DNA of 64,000 bases, from NCBI GenBank assembly GCA_031267825.1, contig JAIRYJ010000034.1, positions 1 through 64,000 of the forward strand. The letters are read 5' to 3'. This DNA is from Bifidobacteriaceae bacterium. GTDB taxonomy: Bacteria; Actinomycetota; Actinomycetes; Actinomycetales; WQXJ01. Below the pieces are notes generated by a model. That model did not search any database. It was given only the letters and a program-made list of their open reading frames with translations, and was not told the DNA's origin. The translations under genes and the position numbers were made by a program. This document shows positions 10,353-19,999 of this stretch, one piece after another (the first letter of the stretch is position 1; each line of letters starts with the position of its first letter).

Positions 10353-11879
10353 CTACCCAGCCACGTCTAAACGCGACAGAACCAACTGACGCACCCGGAC
10401 GGCATCGGCCTGGCCACGGGTAGCTTTCATGACGGCCCCAACAATCGCACCGGCCGCTGCGACCTTGCCGTCGCGGATCCGCTGTGCCACGTCAGGCTGA
10501 GCCACCAAAGCGGCGTCAATCGCGGCCAACAGAGCCGAATCGTCCGACACAACCTCCAAACCACGCGCCGCGACCACATCACCTGGCCTGCCCTGACCAG
10601 CCAGAACACCACCCAGCACCTGGCGGGCCAGCTTGTCGTTGATCCGGCCGGAACTGACCAAAGCCTCCAGTTCGGCCACATCCTCAGGCCTAACTAGCAG
10701 GTCAGCCAGCTCAACGCCTCCCTGGTTAGCCACCCGCGACAGTTCACCGGTCCACCATTTGCGGGCCCCGGCCGGACTGGCACCAGCCGCCACCGTCGCC
10801 TCAATCAGACCAACCGCACCAGCGTTCACCACGTCACGCATCTCCAGGTCAGTGAACCCCCAAGCTTGCTGTAGGCGGCGCCGGCGAACGGCTGGCGGCT
10901 CCGGCAGTGTCAAGCGCAATTCCTCAACCCAGGCCCGTGACGGTTCGATCGGCAACAGGTCAGGTTCTGGGAAATAACGGTAATCCTCGGCCTGTTCCTT
11001 GGACCGTCCCGGTGAAGTCGATTCACTATCCTCATGCCAGTGCCGGGTTTCTTGGGTTACGCTCCCGCCAGCCGCCAACAAGGCGCCTTGGCGGCATATT
11101 TCATAACGCACGGCCTTCTCAATTGACCGCAAAGAGTTCACATTCTTCGTCTCGGATCGTTTACCGAACGGAACAGCCGATTGTGAGGCTCCTCCTGCTG
11201 GCACCCGCCGCCGCAACGACAAGTTAATATCGGCCCGCAGTGAACCTTGGTCCATCCGGGCATCAGAGATGCCTAAAGCGATCACCAGTTCACGGATCGC
11301 CGCCACATAGGCCCGGGCCACTTCAGGCGCCCTGGCGCCAGCGCCTTCGATCGGCTTGGTTACGATCTCTACCAGTGGCACACCGCCACGGTTGTAATCC
11401 ACTAAGGAATAATCAGCCCCTTGAATCCGTCCAGCCGAACCTCCAATATGGGTGTTCTTGGCGGCGTCCTCCTCCATGTGGGCGCGTTCAATACTGACCC
11501 GGAAAACCGTCCCGTCAGCCAGTTCAACATCTAAGAAGCCGTCATAGTCAATTGGGTCCTCATATTGTGAAATCTGATAATCCTTGGACACGTCAGGATA
11601 AAAATAGTTCTTCCGGGCGAAGGTGCAACGCTCCGCGATCCGGCAATTCAGGGCCAAACCCAGTCTGATCGCTGATTCGACGGCTTTATGATTCACGGCT
11701 GGCATAGCGCCAGGTAATCCCAAACAAACCGGGCAAACCTGCGAGTTAGGTGGTGCGCCAAAAGTGGTCGCGCAAGAGCAGAACATTTTGGTTCTAGTGT
11801 TCAGCTCAACATGCACTTCAATACCCATGACCGGGTCAAAATCCGCCAAAGCGGCATCATAATCCGCCAGGCGGCTCAT
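10353..11879 (-). CDS. gatB: Aspartyl/glutamyl-tRNA amidotransferase subunit B
   Basis: Subunit B of the GatCAB amidotransferase, which converts Glu-tRNAGln (and Asp-tRNAAsn) to the amidated form in the cytosol. The 508-residue length is usual. The GatB signature is clear near the N-terminus ([19 protein letters not shown]), followed by [19 protein letters not shown] with zinc-type cysteines. The C-terminal YqeY-like tail domain ends [10 protein letters not shown]. The frame is open to 11969, but the ATG at 11879 has AAGGAGG about 7 nt upstream and overlaps the gatA stop as ATGA. It is the last gene of gatC-gatA-gatB. A copy of the GATGCCGTC word lies in the 3' end at 10398-10406. Confidence 0.97.
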   Translation of the reverse strand: MSRLADYDAALADFDPVMGIEVHVELNTRTKMFCSCATTFGAPPNSQVCPVCLGLPGAMPAVNHKAVESAIRLGLALNCRIAERCTFARKNYFYPDVSKDYQISQYEDPIDYDGFLDVELADGTVFRVSIERAHMEEDAAKNTHIGGSAGRIQGADYSLVDYNRGGVPLVEIVTKPIEGAGARAPEVARAYVAAIRELVIALGISDARMDQGSLRADINLSLRRRVPAGGASQSAVPFGKRSETKNVNSLRSIEKAVRYEICRQGALLAAGGSVTQETRHWHEDSESTSPGRSKEQAEDYRYFPEPDLLPIEPSRAWVEELRLTLPEPPAVRRRRLQQAWGFTDLEMRDVVNAGAVGLIEATVAAGASPAGARKWWTGELSRVANQGGVELADLLVRPEDVAELEALVSSGRINDKLARQVLGGVLAGQGRPGDVVAARGLEVVSDDSALLAAIDAALVAQPDVAQRIRDGKVAAAGAIVGAVMKATRGQADAVRVRQLVLSRLDVAG

Positions 11880-13441
11880 TTCGCGCCTCCTTCTGGGCCG
11901 TTTATTGTGGCCGATGCCGTCACACCAGTTGGCAGCGCAGGGGTTTGTTCCAGCAGCCTGCCACCCCATTTAGCTTCAAAGCTGGCCTCCAAGGCGGCAC
12001 CCACCTGATACAGGAAAGCATCACCCCGGGCTGGGGCTAAGACCTGCACCCCGACCGGCAAACCGTCCTCCGCCAAACCGCTCGGCAGTGAAATACCAGG
12101 AATGCCAGCTAAGTTAGCCGGAATGGTGGCGATGTCTTGCAGATACATCGCTAACGGGTCTTCAAGTTTCTCACCGAGTTTGAACGCGGTGGTCGGCGAA
12201 GTTGGGCTGACCAGCACGTCAACCTGATTCCAGGCGTTCTCAAAGTCCCGCTGGATCAAAGTGCGGACTTTCTGGGCGCTGCCATAGTAGGCGTCGTAGT
12301 AGCCGGCTGAAAGCGCGTAGGTTCCTAAAATGATGCGCCGTTTGACCTCGTCACCGAACCCGGCCGCACGGGTCGCAGCCATGACTGTTTCCACGGTCAC
12401 TGGTCCGCTAGATGGTTCCACCCGGATGCCGTAACGCATCGCGTCGAACCGCGCCAAGTTAGATGACGCCTCTGACGGCATGATCAGATAGTAGGCCGGT
12501 AAGGCGTACCGGAAAGATGGACACGACACGTCAAGCAGCTCAGCGCCTAGTTCCCGCAGAACCGTCAGCGCCTCATCGAACCGGGCTAGTACTCCTGTCT
12601 GATAGCCCCGGCCACCCAGTTCGCTGACCACACCGACACGCAAACCTTTGATATCTCCGTTCAGGCCGCGCCGGGCAGCGGCCACAACTGGCGGCACCGG
12701 CTCATTCAAAGAGGTCATGTCGCGCGGGTCATGACCGCCGATCACACTATGCAGCAAAGCGGAATCCAGCACACTACGGCTAACTGGGCCAACCTGGTCA
12801 AGTGAGGACGCCATGGCGACCAGCCCGTAACGGCTGACCCCACCATAGGTTGGTTTGACACCAACTGTCCCGGTCACAGCGGCCGGTTGGCGGATTGACC
12901 CGCCGGTGTCTGAACCTAGAGCTAAGGGCGCCTCAAGAGCCGCCACCGCCGCGGCTGAACCACCACCTGATCCGCCGGGAGCCCGCTCCAAATCCCATGG
13001 GTTATGGGTCGGTCCGTAGGCTGAATGCTCAGTTGAGGAACCCATCGCGAACTCATCCATGTTGGTTTTGCCGAGCACCGGCAAGCGAGCCGCCCGCACT
13101 TTTTGGACCACGGTGGCGTCATAGGCTGGGATCCAGTTCTCCAGCACGCGTGATCCGCAAGTAGTTCTCAGGCCTTTGGTGGCCAACACATCTTTAACCG
13201 CAATTGGCACGCCAGCTAACGGGTGAAGCGGCTCACCGGCGGCCCGGGCCGAATCAGCCGCCCGCGCTTCGCCTAAAGCGACCTCCGGCAGAATCCGCAA
13301 GAAGGCATGCACCGCGCCGTCAACCGCTTCGATTCGTTCAAGGTGCGCTTCGGTCAGTTCAACTGAGGAAACCTCACCTGATGCCAGCAGTGTTCCCATC
13401 TCGGCCGCACTCATCCTGATCAGCTCAAGCGCGCCGGTCAT
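11876..13441 (-). CDS. gatA: Aspartyl/glutamyl-tRNA amidotransferase subunit A
   Basis: The amidase subunit that releases ammonia from glutamine for GatB. It has 521 residues, slightly longer than the usual ~485 because of an Ala/Thr-rich C-terminal tail. The amidase-signature triad is visible: Lys83 (PIAVKDVL), cis-Ser158 (APGGSGGG) and nucleophile Ser182 ([12 protein letters not shown]), with the spacing known from Staphylococcus GatA. The start overlaps the gatC stop as ATGA (13438-13441), and its stop overlaps the gatB start in the same way, so the three subunits are translationally coupled. A GATGCCGTC word lies near the C-terminus (11913-11921). Confidence 0.97.
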   Translation of the reverse strand: MTGALELIRMSAAEMGTLLASGEVSSVELTEAHLERIEAVDGAVHAFLRILPEVALGEARAADSARAAGEPLHPLAGVPIAVKDVLATKGLRTTCGSRVLENWIPAYDATVVQKVRAARLPVLGKTNMDEFAMGSSTEHSAYGPTHNPWDLERAPGGSGGGSAAAVAALEAPLALGSDTGGSIRQPAAVTGTVGVKPTYGGVSRYGLVAMASSLDQVGPVSRSVLDSALLHSVIGGHDPRDMTSLNEPVPPVVAAARRGLNGDIKGLRVGVVSELGGRGYQTGVLARFDEALTVLRELGAELLDVSCPSFRYALPAYYLIMPSEASSNLARFDAMRYGIRVEPSSGPVTVETVMAATRAAGFGDEVKRRIILGTYALSAGYYDAYYGSAQKVRTLIQRDFENAWNQVDVLVSPTSPTTAFKLGEKLEDPLAMYLQDIATIPANLAGIPGISLPSGLAEDGLPVGVQVLAPARGDAFLYQVGAALEASFEAKWGGRLLEQTPALPTGVTASATINGPEGGAK

Positions 13442-13737
13442 GGCTCCTCCCCCAAGATGCGTGGCACTTTGAATTGGTCCGATTGGCGGGCCGGGGCTGA
13501 TCGGAGGGCTTCATCAACACTCAAAGATGGTCCTGGCACATCCGGCCGGAACACGTTGACCAGCGGAATTGGGTGGGATGTGGCAGGCACATCACCGCCG
13601 GCCGCTTCAGAAACGGTCCGCACAGCTTCAACTATGGTGTCTAGTTGGTCAACTAGTCGATCCAATTCTTCGGGCCGCAGGGTGATTCGGGCCAGTTCGG
13701 CGACGCGTGCCACTTCCTGGCGTGATATCGCAGGCAT
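13438..13737 (-). CDS. gatC: Aspartyl/glutamyl-tRNA amidotransferase subunit C
   Basis: A 99-residue protein of typical GatC size that begins [20 protein letters not shown], the conserved N-terminal helix that wraps GatA and GatB. It is the first gene of gatCAB. The minus strand shows TAAACT at 13745-13750, seven bases before the ATG, and no Shine-Dalgarno sequence, so the message may be leaderless. The C-terminus (FKVPRILGE) is the standard GatC tail that reaches the GatA site. Confidence 0.95.
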   Translation of the reverse strand: MPAISRQEVARVAELARITLRPEELDRLVDQLDTIVEAVRTVSEAAGGDVPATSHPIPLVNVFRPDVPGPSLSVDEALRSAPARQSDQFKVPRILGEEP

Positions 13738-13934
13738 AGGGCCAAGTTTATGTCCTCAGCCGCGGTCTGGCCCGCCGCCCGCCCGGTCTTCCGTTGGACG
13801 ATGCCGCCGCCACGTCCAGGTCCCAACCGTCCGTCCCAGCCCACACCAAGCCCGCCAACACCACCAGTCCGTTGACCTGGAGTTTCACTAGCTGACCCGT
13901 CAAGACCGGCAACCAGAACAGCCGCCTCCAACCC

Positions 13935-13985
13935 AGGAATTGACCCCAGTGGGGTTAAGACCAGCCACTGGGTCACTTTCCTGGG
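13935..13985 (-). repeat. Dispersed GACCCCAGTGG inverted-repeat element, copy 1
   Basis: In the 338-bp gap between purE and gatC, a sequence around TGACCCCAGTGGGGTTAA matches, in reverse complement, the element at 35541-35598. The shared part includes CCCCACTGGGGTCAATTCC and an AGTGGCTGG arm. The rest of this gap is C-rich and shows no gene. It also contains a variant of the GGACGATGCCG word at 13796-13808. Confidence 0.6.
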
Positions 13986-14075
13986 AACCAACCCGGCCGA
14001 ACAGGCCCACAACACCGTCAACACCTTGACCTGGGGTTTTGTGTTGAGGTTGGTTTGAGGTCGCTGGCCAGGCCG

Positions 14076-14585
14076 TCAGATCTGTTCTAGCAGACGGGTT
14101 TCTTTGGCTGCCACAGCCGCCGCCTGTGAAGCCCGGAAGTCCGCCAAAGCCGCCCGGACGGCATCGGACTGACGGCCTTGACCCGCGGCGATGATCCGCC
14201 CGGCAAGCAGACCGGCATTAAAAGCACCATTCACCGCTACAGTCGCTACTGGCACACCGCGCGGCATCTGGGCGATCGACAGCAACGAGTCAAGGCCATC
14301 AAGTTGCGCCAAAGCCACCGGCACCCCAATCACCGGCAACTCTGTGACAGCGGCCAGCATCCCCGGTAAAGCGGCCGCGCCACCCGCCCCAGCGATGATG
14401 ACAGCCAGGCCACGACCAGCCGCTTGGCGGCCATACTGGATTGTTTCATCAGGTAGACGGTGAGCTGAGATGACCCGCACCTCGTAGCTGACGCCAAGCT
14501 CATCTAGGGAAGCGGCGGACTGGTTCATGATCTTCCAGTCAGAATCGGAGCCCATCACAATGCCAACACGCGGTTGAATCTTCAT
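14076..14585 (-). CDS. purE: N5-carboxyaminoimidazole ribonucleotide mutase
   Basis: Class I PurE (169 residues) interconverts N5-CAIR and CAIR in purine synthesis. The phosphate- and base-binding motif GSDSDW is at residues 12-17, the conserved SAHR at 40-43, and a [11 protein letters not shown] loop follows. The C-terminus has an extra [10 protein letters not shown]-type helix, which is common in actinobacteria. A TAGGCT hexamer sits 8 nt before the ATG with no Shine-Dalgarno sequence, so initiation may be leaderless. It is transcribed divergently from the ECF sigma gene across a 143-bp gap. purK is not in the window. A GGACGGCATCGGAC word lies in the 3' part (14156-14169). Confidence 0.95.
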   Translation of the reverse strand: MKIQPRVGIVMGSDSDWKIMNQSAASLDELGVSYEVRVISAHRLPDETIQYGRQAAGRGLAVIIAGAGGAAALPGMLAAVTELPVIGVPVALAQLDGLDSLLSIAQMPRGVPVATVAVNGAFNAGLLAGRIIAAGQGRQSDAVRAALADFRASQAAAVAAKETRLLEQI

Positions 14586-14728
14586 AGACGGTCAGCCTAC
14601 TGTGGCTCGGCCGCGCCGCCACAGCCCTAAGTCGGCTCGGCCAGAAAGCCGACCACCAATTTCGGTGCGAACTGTAGGCGGTCATCCCTTGCTGGACATG
14701 ATTAATGAAACGGAAGAACGGAGAAACG

Positions 14729-15412
14729 ATGCGACAGGCGGGCACATCGGCGGCCTTCGAACTGGTGGAACGAATGTTCGCCGAGCACGCCAAGACGGTG
14801 TACCGGTATTGCCGGTTACGTCTTGAAACACAAGACGCGCACGATGCCGTCAGCGAGGTTTTCGTGGTGGCGTTGCGTCGCGTTGACAACATTCCGTCAG
14901 CCCAGGTCGCCTGGTTGCTTGGCGTGGCACGCCGCGTGGTAGCTAACCAGCTGCGAGCTAAGCGGCGGGCTGGTGCGCTGGCCAGCAAACTAGCGGCCGG
15001 GCTGGGGCGTGGAACTGATGTGCCGGATGTGGCTGAATCTGTTTTGGCTCGCGATCTGGCTTACCGTGCGCTGGCTGGTCTCCGGCCAGGTGACCGTGAG
15101 GTTTTGCTGCTGGCTTTGGCGGCGCCAATGACTGAAGCCGAACTGGCCTTGGCGCTGGGCTGTTCCAAGAAGGCGGCCAGTGTCAGGTTGAGCCGGGCAC
15201 GGGCCCGGTTGAACCAGGCGGTCGCCCAGGGCGGGCTGGGTGATTCTTCTTCGGCGCCAGCCGCATCCGACCAGGTGCCCTGCCCGATGTCAGGGCCGAT
15301 GCCCGGCCCGGTGTCAGAACCGATACCCACCCAAGTGTCCGGCCCGTTACCCGCCCAAGTGTCTGGCCCGTTACCCGCCAGTCCTGGCCAACTACTAGTT
15401 GAGGAGCCATAG
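14729..15412 (+). CDS. ECF-type RNA polymerase sigma factor with a proline-rich tail
   Basis: A sigma-70 family protein of about 227 residues. Region 2 reads HAKTVYRYCRLRLETQDA with a VSEVF helix, then WLLGVARRVVANQ. Region 4 is the helix-turn-helix PMTEAELALALGCSKKAASV followed by RLSRARARL. I prefer the ATG at 14729, which has GGAGAA 7 nt upstream; the frame opens at 14705. After residue ~175 comes a low-complexity Pro/Gly/Ser tail built from repeats such as VSGPLPAQ, encoded by ~24-bp DNA repeats. The TAG at 15410-15412 abuts the ATG of the next gene, so the two are co-transcribed and probably function together. The regulon is unknown. Confidence 0.85.
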   Translation: MRQAGTSAAFELVERMFAEHAKTVYRYCRLRLETQDAHDAVSEVFVVALRRVDNIPSAQVAWLLGVARRVVANQLRAKRRAGALASKLAAGLGRGTDVPDVAESVLARDLAYRALAGLRPGDREVLLLALAAPMTEAELALALGCSKKAASVRLSRARARLNQAVAQGGLGDSSSAPAASDQVPCPMSGPMPGPVSEPIPTQVSGPLPAQVSGPLPASPGQLLVEEP

Positions 15413-16543
15413 ATGACCGACCAACTTGACCGCCTACGTCAGCGGAACGGCCCTGATCAAATGGACGCGGATTACGTCTGGTCCAGGACAACCAAGCGAT
15501 TCGCCGCCGGTCCTGGCCGGACGCATCCTTCAAGATCCGCCAAGATAGGTGGCGTCTTGGCCGGAGTGGCGGTGCTGGGGCTGGCTGTGGCGCTACCTCT
15601 TTGGTTGAGCGGACAGCGGTCCAACCCGCAACCCATCGCCGCCGCCGATGTGACACCTCAATACGCTCAGCTAATGATGCAACGGGCAGCGGATGGCTTG
15701 GCCGCGCCTGATCTCATCATGAGCCTTGAATTCCCAGCCGACGGAACCAACAGCCCTCAACTTGAACGTCTGACCGCGCCTACCGCTGGCGGCCGGATCC
15801 TGTTCCAGACCGACTCGCTTGACAGTCTGCCCGGCGCGACTGACGAACTGATCTACATGGAAGACGGAGATCCGCACGGCTTGTTCGTCTACCACAATGA
15901 ACGCCAATACAGCCAACGGGTCGGTGAGGACAACCTCGCCCGCGGGGTCATGGGGTACAGCGAGCCGTTTGATGACCTTGACCCGTCGGCTGACGGCCTA
16001 TTGGGGCAGTTGATGAGCGATTGGCGGCTGATCGAATCGGTGGCGACAGCCGGTGCCGACAAGGCCAATCAGGATTACATCACTGTCCTTGGCCCAGATC
16101 AGCAAGACGGCCGCGACGTGGTGCGCCTTGGCTTGACGCTGGACGTGCTGCCACCGGAATATGCCACCTTCGGTGTCACCTCGGCTGAACTTTGGCTTTA
16201 TCTTGATGACGCCATGCCCGCCAGGCTGGCCTTCGATTTCGACCTGACCGCCCTTCGCCGCGTCATAGGCGGCCAGTCTGATAGCGGACTAGACCAGGCG
16301 GCCCAGCTGCGCTTGTATTCGGCTACCGGCAGCAAATGCGCTGAAGACGCCTATGACGAATCCGCCTCAGGCATTTGTACCGCTCGGCCGTTCATTTTCA
16401 GGTGGTCCAACTCATCGGACCCGGCCACGGCCGTCACACTGGAAATCCCAGACGGCTACACAAGACAACCCGCCGACACGGAGAATCCTGATGACACGCC
16501 GGACCCGGCGGACCGTCAACTAATTCCTCCGGGGAATAGTTGA
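15413..16543 (+). CDS. Single-pass membrane protein paired with the ECF sigma factor (candidate anti-sigma or sensor)
   Basis: 376 residues. The short N-terminal cytoplasmic part (about 45 residues) is followed by a membrane segment (GGVLAGVAVLGLAVALPLWL) and a large extracellular domain with one late Cys pair (GSKCAEDAYDESASGICTA). I see no zinc anti-sigma motif (HxxxCxxC). The zero-nucleotide spacing to the sigma gene, with GAGGAG inside the sigma 3' end, suggests an anti-sigma or partner. The extracellular part resembles LolA/LppX-type or CU044_5270-type actinobacterial proteins; that is only a suggestion. The last codons and the TGA lie inside a dispersed repeat (16513-16580), so the natural C-terminus may have been altered by the insertion. 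Confidence 0.6.
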   Translation: MTDQLDRLRQRNGPDQMDADYVWSRTTKRFAAGPGRTHPSRSAKIGGVLAGVAVLGLAVALPLWLSGQRSNPQPIAAADVTPQYAQLMMQRAADGLAAPDLIMSLEFPADGTNSPQLERLTAPTAGGRILFQTDSLDSLPGATDELIYMEDGDPHGLFVYHNERQYSQRVGEDNLARGVMGYSEPFDDLDPSADGLLGQLMSDWRLIESVATAGADKANQDYITVLGPDQQDGRDVVRLGLTLDVLPPEYATFGVTSAELWLYLDDAMPARLAFDFDLTALRRVIGGQSDSGLDQAAQLRLYSATGSKCAEDAYDESASGICTARPFIFRWSNSSDPATAVTLEIPDGYTRQPADTENPDDTPDPADRQLIPPGNS

Positions 16544-16676
16544 CGATTGGTTCGACGTCAAACTATCTGACCGGGCCAGACCGGGCGCCAGGTTCAACGG
16601 GCAGCACCGTCAACTAATTCCTCCGGGGAATTAGTTGACGATTGGTTCGACGTCAAACTATCTGACCGGCCAGACC
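16513..16676. repeat. Two direct copies of the AATTCCCCGGAGGAATT element
   Basis: Two near-identical ~70-bp copies begin CCGTCAACTAATTCCTCC at 16513 and at 16607, a period of 94 bp. Each has an inverted-repeat core (AATTCC, 5-nt centre, GGAATT) followed by a segment whose reverse complement reads GATAGTTTGACGTC. Copy 1 lacks two T residues in its right arm. The same core and GATAGTTTGACGTC segment recur at 47465-47576. The 181-bp gap before gtrA is mostly this repeat plus the gtrA promoter. Confidence 0.85.
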
Positions 16677-16712
16677 AACCGTTGAGTTCAGCCGAAGGCC
16701 GCCAAGTGGGCC

Positions 16713-16718
16713 TATAGT
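16713..16718 (+). promoter_or_regulatory. Probable -10 hexamer of a leaderless gtrA transcript
   Basis: TATAGT lies exactly 6 nt before the GTG of gtrA, and no purine-rich ribosome-binding site is present. This spacing places the transcription start at or next to the GTG. Confidence 0.5.
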
Positions 16719-16724
16719 GGCCCA

Positions 16725-17222
16725 GTGAACCAAGCGCCACGGCCAAAACCAGAAGGTCTAGGCCAGCGCATAAAACGACTGGTGTTTGAGGGCGCTAAGT
16801 TCGGCACTGTTGGTGCGATCGCCTTCCTGGTGGACAACGGCACCTATTTCCTACTTGTGTCAGGCCCAGGCCACCTGTTAGCCCCCTGGCCAGTCAGAGC
16901 CTCAATCCTGGCGAGCGTCATCGCCACAGCGGTGTCCTACGGCGGCAACCGCTACTGGACATTCTCTGAGCAACGCCACCGCGGCACACCCGGCAAACCC
17001 GGCCGAGTGCCAGTCAAAGAAGCCGTCATGTACGCCGCCGCCAACCTGGCTGGCGTCCTAATAACAGGCGCTTGCCTGTATTTCTCACGCTGGATACTGG
17101 ACTTCCACAGCCCGTCAGCTGACGCTATAGCCCGCAACACCGGCATAGTGCTCGGCACGATCTTCCGGTACTTGGCTTACAAGTTCTGGATCTTCAGCGC
17201 GAAGCCGAAAGAAACACCGTAA
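16725..17222 (+). CDS. GtrA-family membrane protein
   Basis: A 165-residue protein with four predicted membrane segments, including GTVGAIAFLVDNGTYFLLV, an alanine-rich second segment near residues 55-75, and a last one ending GTIFRYLAYKFWIF. The FRYLAYKFWIF end and NRYWTF motif are GtrA signatures. The family is proposed to move lipid-linked sugars across the membrane for surface glycan decoration. It starts with GTG at 16725. Its 3' end overlaps the convergent histidine kinase by 29 bp. Glycosyltransferase genes at 21-26.6 kb could supply substrates; this link is inference. Confidence 0.85.
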   Translation: MNQAPRPKPEGLGQRIKRLVFEGAKFGTVGAIAFLVDNGTYFLLVSGPGHLLAPWPVRASILASVIATAVSYGGNRYWTFSEQRHRGTPGKPGRVPVKEAVMYAAANLAGVLITGACLYFSRWILDFHSPSADAIARNTGIVLGTIFRYLAYKFWIFSAKPKETP

Positions 17223-18444
17223 AAACTGGCGGCCGACGTTGCGACAGTTCTAACCGCCCACCCTCTGAAGCCATCAAGTCACGCGCCAAAGACAGCCCCA
17301 AACCAGTTGAACCGCCAGTCGAAAATGACCGTTCAAATATCCGGGGAGCCAATTCCGCGCTAACACCCGGACCCTCATCAGTCACCTCAATCGCCACCCC
17401 GCCTTGAACCTCACGGCCACGCAAAGTGGTCAAACCGGCCCCATGAACCACCGAGTTCTCCAACAAAGTGGCGATCACCTGCGTCAACGTCCCTGGGCTG
17501 GCCGTCACAGCGAGAGACTCGTCAACAGTTGTGACCATGGTCCGCCCGGCGCGGGCAAAAACCGGCTGCCATTCTTCTTGCTGTTGTTGGAAAACCTCAC
17601 TCAAGCGCAACAAACGCCGCGACTTGCTGGGGCGCCTCGACCGGTTGCGCCCCAACAGTTCATCGATCGTGTTTGACAGCCGTTCAATTTGTTCCAAGGC
17701 GACACGGGCCTCTTCTTGAACCTCTGGTTCGGTTGACAAGTATTCAATCTCCTCCAACCGCATCGACAAGGCGGTCAAAGGTGTTCGTAGCTGATGGGAT
17801 GCGTCGGCCGCGAACTGGCGTTCCTTGGCGAGGCGTTTCGCCAGGCGGTTGCCTGAACGCGCCAGTTCCTCAGCTACCAGATCGATCTCTTCGATCCCAA
17901 CTTTCGGCGGTTCGGAACGCAACTGACCAGCGCCAAGCTGCTCAGCCGTAGCCGAAAGCAACACCAGCGGGGCGGACAACCGCCGCGCCAGCCGGGCAGC
18001 CAGCGTCAGACCAGCCCCAGCCGCCACAGCGCAAAGCAACAACACGATCCCAACAGCGGGTAACGCCCGGACACGCAGCAACCACCATGACGCTTGAAAA
18101 GTCACCGCCGTGGCGGTCAGATGCGAGGCTTCCAGTGTGACGGCACGCCCAATGATCGGTTCACCAGCCGTAATAACCTGGCCGCCTTCAAGGTTCACCT
18201 CAATGAAAACCGGTAACTGGCGGTCAGAGCGTGACAAATAGCCATCAACCACTGATTGAGTGACAGGTAAACGAACCGACTGGTAACTGTCAAGTATTGA
18301 AGCCAGCGAATCAGCCCGGCGCTGGATCTCCTCCTCGGCTACTCCGGTAGCTGACTGGGAGGCGAAGAACGCCAAAGGTAGACCAAGAAAAATCACCGCC
18401 ACCACCACGGTCCAGCTCATGGCGACCAATAAACGCCGACGCAC
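17194..18444 (-). CDS. Two-component sensor histidine kinase
   Basis: 416 residues. An N-terminal membrane segment, an extracytoplasmic region of ~100 residues and a second segment (residues ~128-150) precede a HAMP linker (LARRLSAPLVLLSATAEQL). The HisKA box is FAADASHQLRTPLTAL, with the phospho-acceptor His in SHQLRTP. The ATPase domain shows the N box (TLLENSVVHGA, a VVHGA variant), DEGPGV and GLGLSLA. It lies 6 bp after the response regulator gene and forms one operon with it. The stimulus is unknown. The 3' end overlaps convergent gtrA. Confidence 0.93.
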   Translation of the reverse strand: MRRRLLVAMSWTVVVAVIFLGLPLAFFASQSATGVAEEEIQRRADSLASILDSYQSVRLPVTQSVVDGYLSRSDRQLPVFIEVNLEGGQVITAGEPIIGRAVTLEASHLTATAVTFQASWWLLRVRALPAVGIVLLLCAVAAGAGLTLAARLARRLSAPLVLLSATAEQLGAGQLRSEPPKVGIEEIDLVAEELARSGNRLAKRLAKERQFAADASHQLRTPLTALSMRLEEIEYLSTEPEVQEEARVALEQIERLSNTIDELLGRNRSRRPSKSRRLLRLSEVFQQQQEEWQPVFARAGRTMVTTVDESLAVTASPGTLTQVIATLLENSVVHGAGLTTLRGREVQGGVAIEVTDEGPGVSAELAPRIFERSFSTGGSTGLGLSLARDLMASEGGRLELSQRRPPVFTVFLSASR

Positions 18445-18450
18445 CTGAGA

Positions 18451-19131
18451 TCAGTTGCTCGTTTCGAACCGGAAACCCATCCCCCGGACGGTTGAAATGT
18501 AACGTGGGGCGGCGGCATCGTCCCCTAATTTCCGACGCAACCACGAAATGTGCATGTCAAGCGTCTTGGTTGAACCGTACGGGTCACCGCCCCAAACTTG
18601 CCGCATGAGGTCTTCACGGCTGACAACCGAACCGGCATTGTGAACCAAAGCGTGCAGCAGATCGAACTCTTTAGCCGTCAAATGCAGTTCGTGTTCACCG
18701 TGGAAAGCCCGGTGCGCCGCCGCGTCAATCCGCACATCTTGGGCGTTCAGATCCTCAAATCCGTAGCCGTCCCCGCCGCTGCGGCGCAGCAGGGCACGGA
18801 CCCGGGCGAGTAGTTCAGCCAGCCGGAAGGGCTTGGTGACGTAATCGTCGGCGCCAGCGTCAAGACCAACCACTAGGTCAACCTCGTCAGCCCGGGCGGT
18901 CAGAATCAGAATCGGTGGCTGCGGTCCCTGCATCCGGAGTGTCCGGGCCACTTCAAGTCCATCCATGTCAGGTAAGCCAAGGTCCAAGATCACCAGGTCC
19001 GCTTCATCTGAAGCGTCGAGGACATCCTGGCCCCGGCCAAACACCGAAACGTCATAACCTTCACGAGTCAATGCGCGCGCTAGGGGAGCAGCAATAGCGG
19101 TATCATCTTCAGCCAGTTGAATGCGAGCCAT
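18451..19131 (-). CDS. OmpR/PhoB-family response regulator
   Basis: About 226 residues. The receiver domain has DD acidic residues (AEDD), the phospho-Asp in VILDLGLPDMDG, Thr in ILILTAR and Lys in YVTKPFRLAEL. It is followed by a winged-helix DNA-binding domain with the ending DMHISWLRRKLGDD and RYISTVRGMGFRF. I prefer the ATG at 19131 (MARIQLAEDD), because TAGAAT sits 7 nt before it; the frame opens at 19140. It is the partner of the kinase encoded directly downstream. Confidence 0.95.
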   Translation of the reverse strand: MARIQLAEDDTAIAAPLARALTREGYDVSVFGRGQDVLDASDEADLVILDLGLPDMDGLEVARTLRMQGPQPPILILTARADEVDLVVGLDAGADDYVTKPFRLAELLARVRALLRRSGGDGYGFEDLNAQDVRIDAAAHRAFHGEHELHLTAKEFDLLHALVHNAGSVVSREDLMRQVWGGDPYGSTKTLDMHISWLRRKLGDDAAAPRYISTVRGMGFRFETSN

Positions 19132-19205
19132 GCAGGGCATTCTATGGCAGTCGGGGTCAAAAAGTGGGGTTATTTTGACCTAGTCTTGACTGATATCGCG
19201 GGACT

Positions 19206-19814
19206 TTAGGACCGCTGGCTGATCGCTAGGCGGGCCTGCGCCCGGGCTCGGTGCAGCCGGGAACGCACCGTACCGAGAGCCACACCCAAACGGTCAGCGA
19301 TCTCCTGGTATGACAAACCTTCAACGTCGCACATCACCAAGGCTTGAAGTAGATCAGGACTCAAGCCGGATAGCGTCCGCGCTAAAGCCGCGTTGGCCGC
19401 TGAAACTTCCACCAAACGGTCCGGCTCGGCGGCGGGAGGCGCGACTGACGTGTCGGCATCGTCTAAATCTTCCATCCGGATGCGGGCTTGACGGCGTTTA
19501 GCGTCAAAGAACAAATTCGTTGTGATGCGATGCAGCCAACCTTCGAACGAACCAGCCGGCCTGAAACTGTCCAGTGAACGGAACACCCGGACAAACGTGT
19601 CCTGAGTTAAGTCCTCAGCGTCAACCCTGTTTCCGGTCAGGCGATAAGCCAAGCGGTAAACCGATTCGTAGTGCCGTTCCGCGATCCGGCTCCAATCATC
19701 CGGATGCTGGTAAGGCTGACCAGCCAAAGTAGCCACGGAGGTGGGATTCAGACTTGGTGGGCCGGGAGTTTGGTCTTGCTCAGGTGACGGAATGGTTGTA
19801 GTTGTTGGTCGCAT
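19206..19814 (-). CDS. sigE: SigE-like ECF sigma factor
   Basis: 202 residues. Region 2 is strong (YRLAYRLTGNRVDAEDLTQD, then TFVRVFRSLDSF and FEGWLHRITTNLFFDAKRR). Region 4 shows SYQEIADRLGVALGTVRSRL. The N-terminal ~45 residues are Pro/Thr-rich and disordered. GGGAGG lies just before the ATG. The divergent O-methyltransferase neighbour matches the sigE/Rv1220c arrangement in mycobacteria, which supports a SigE-type envelope-stress role. No RseA-like anti-sigma gene follows. Downstream is the response regulator in the same direction. Confidence 0.85.
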   Translation of the reverse strand: MRPTTTTIPSPEQDQTPGPPSLNPTSVATLAGQPYQHPDDWSRIAERHYESVYRLAYRLTGNRVDAEDLTQDTFVRVFRSLDSFRPAGSFEGWLHRITTNLFFDAKRRQARIRMEDLDDADTSVAPPAAEPDRLVEVSAANAALARTLSGLSPDLLQALVMCDVEGLSYQEIADRLGVALGTVRSRLHRARAQARLAISQRS

Positions 19815-19999
19815 CGGAACCTCCCATGGGGGCCGGGGAGCCGTGTTGGTGTTGCCTTAGGACTACGCTACCGGCGCTGGGCGGTCGGCGCCCGCCAAAA
19901 TCGCCTCATTGTGACGAACCTCACACAGTTTGGTCGCATCCTCTTTCAGATCGGGCGGGCCGGGCGGGTTCGGGTTTGCCGTCTCTCCTCAGTTCCTTG

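Noticed and set aside
11876-13741. The ATGA overlaps in gatCAB as a sign of frameshift or fusion.
   Set aside because: Four-base overlaps are ordinary translational coupling, and all three proteins are full length.
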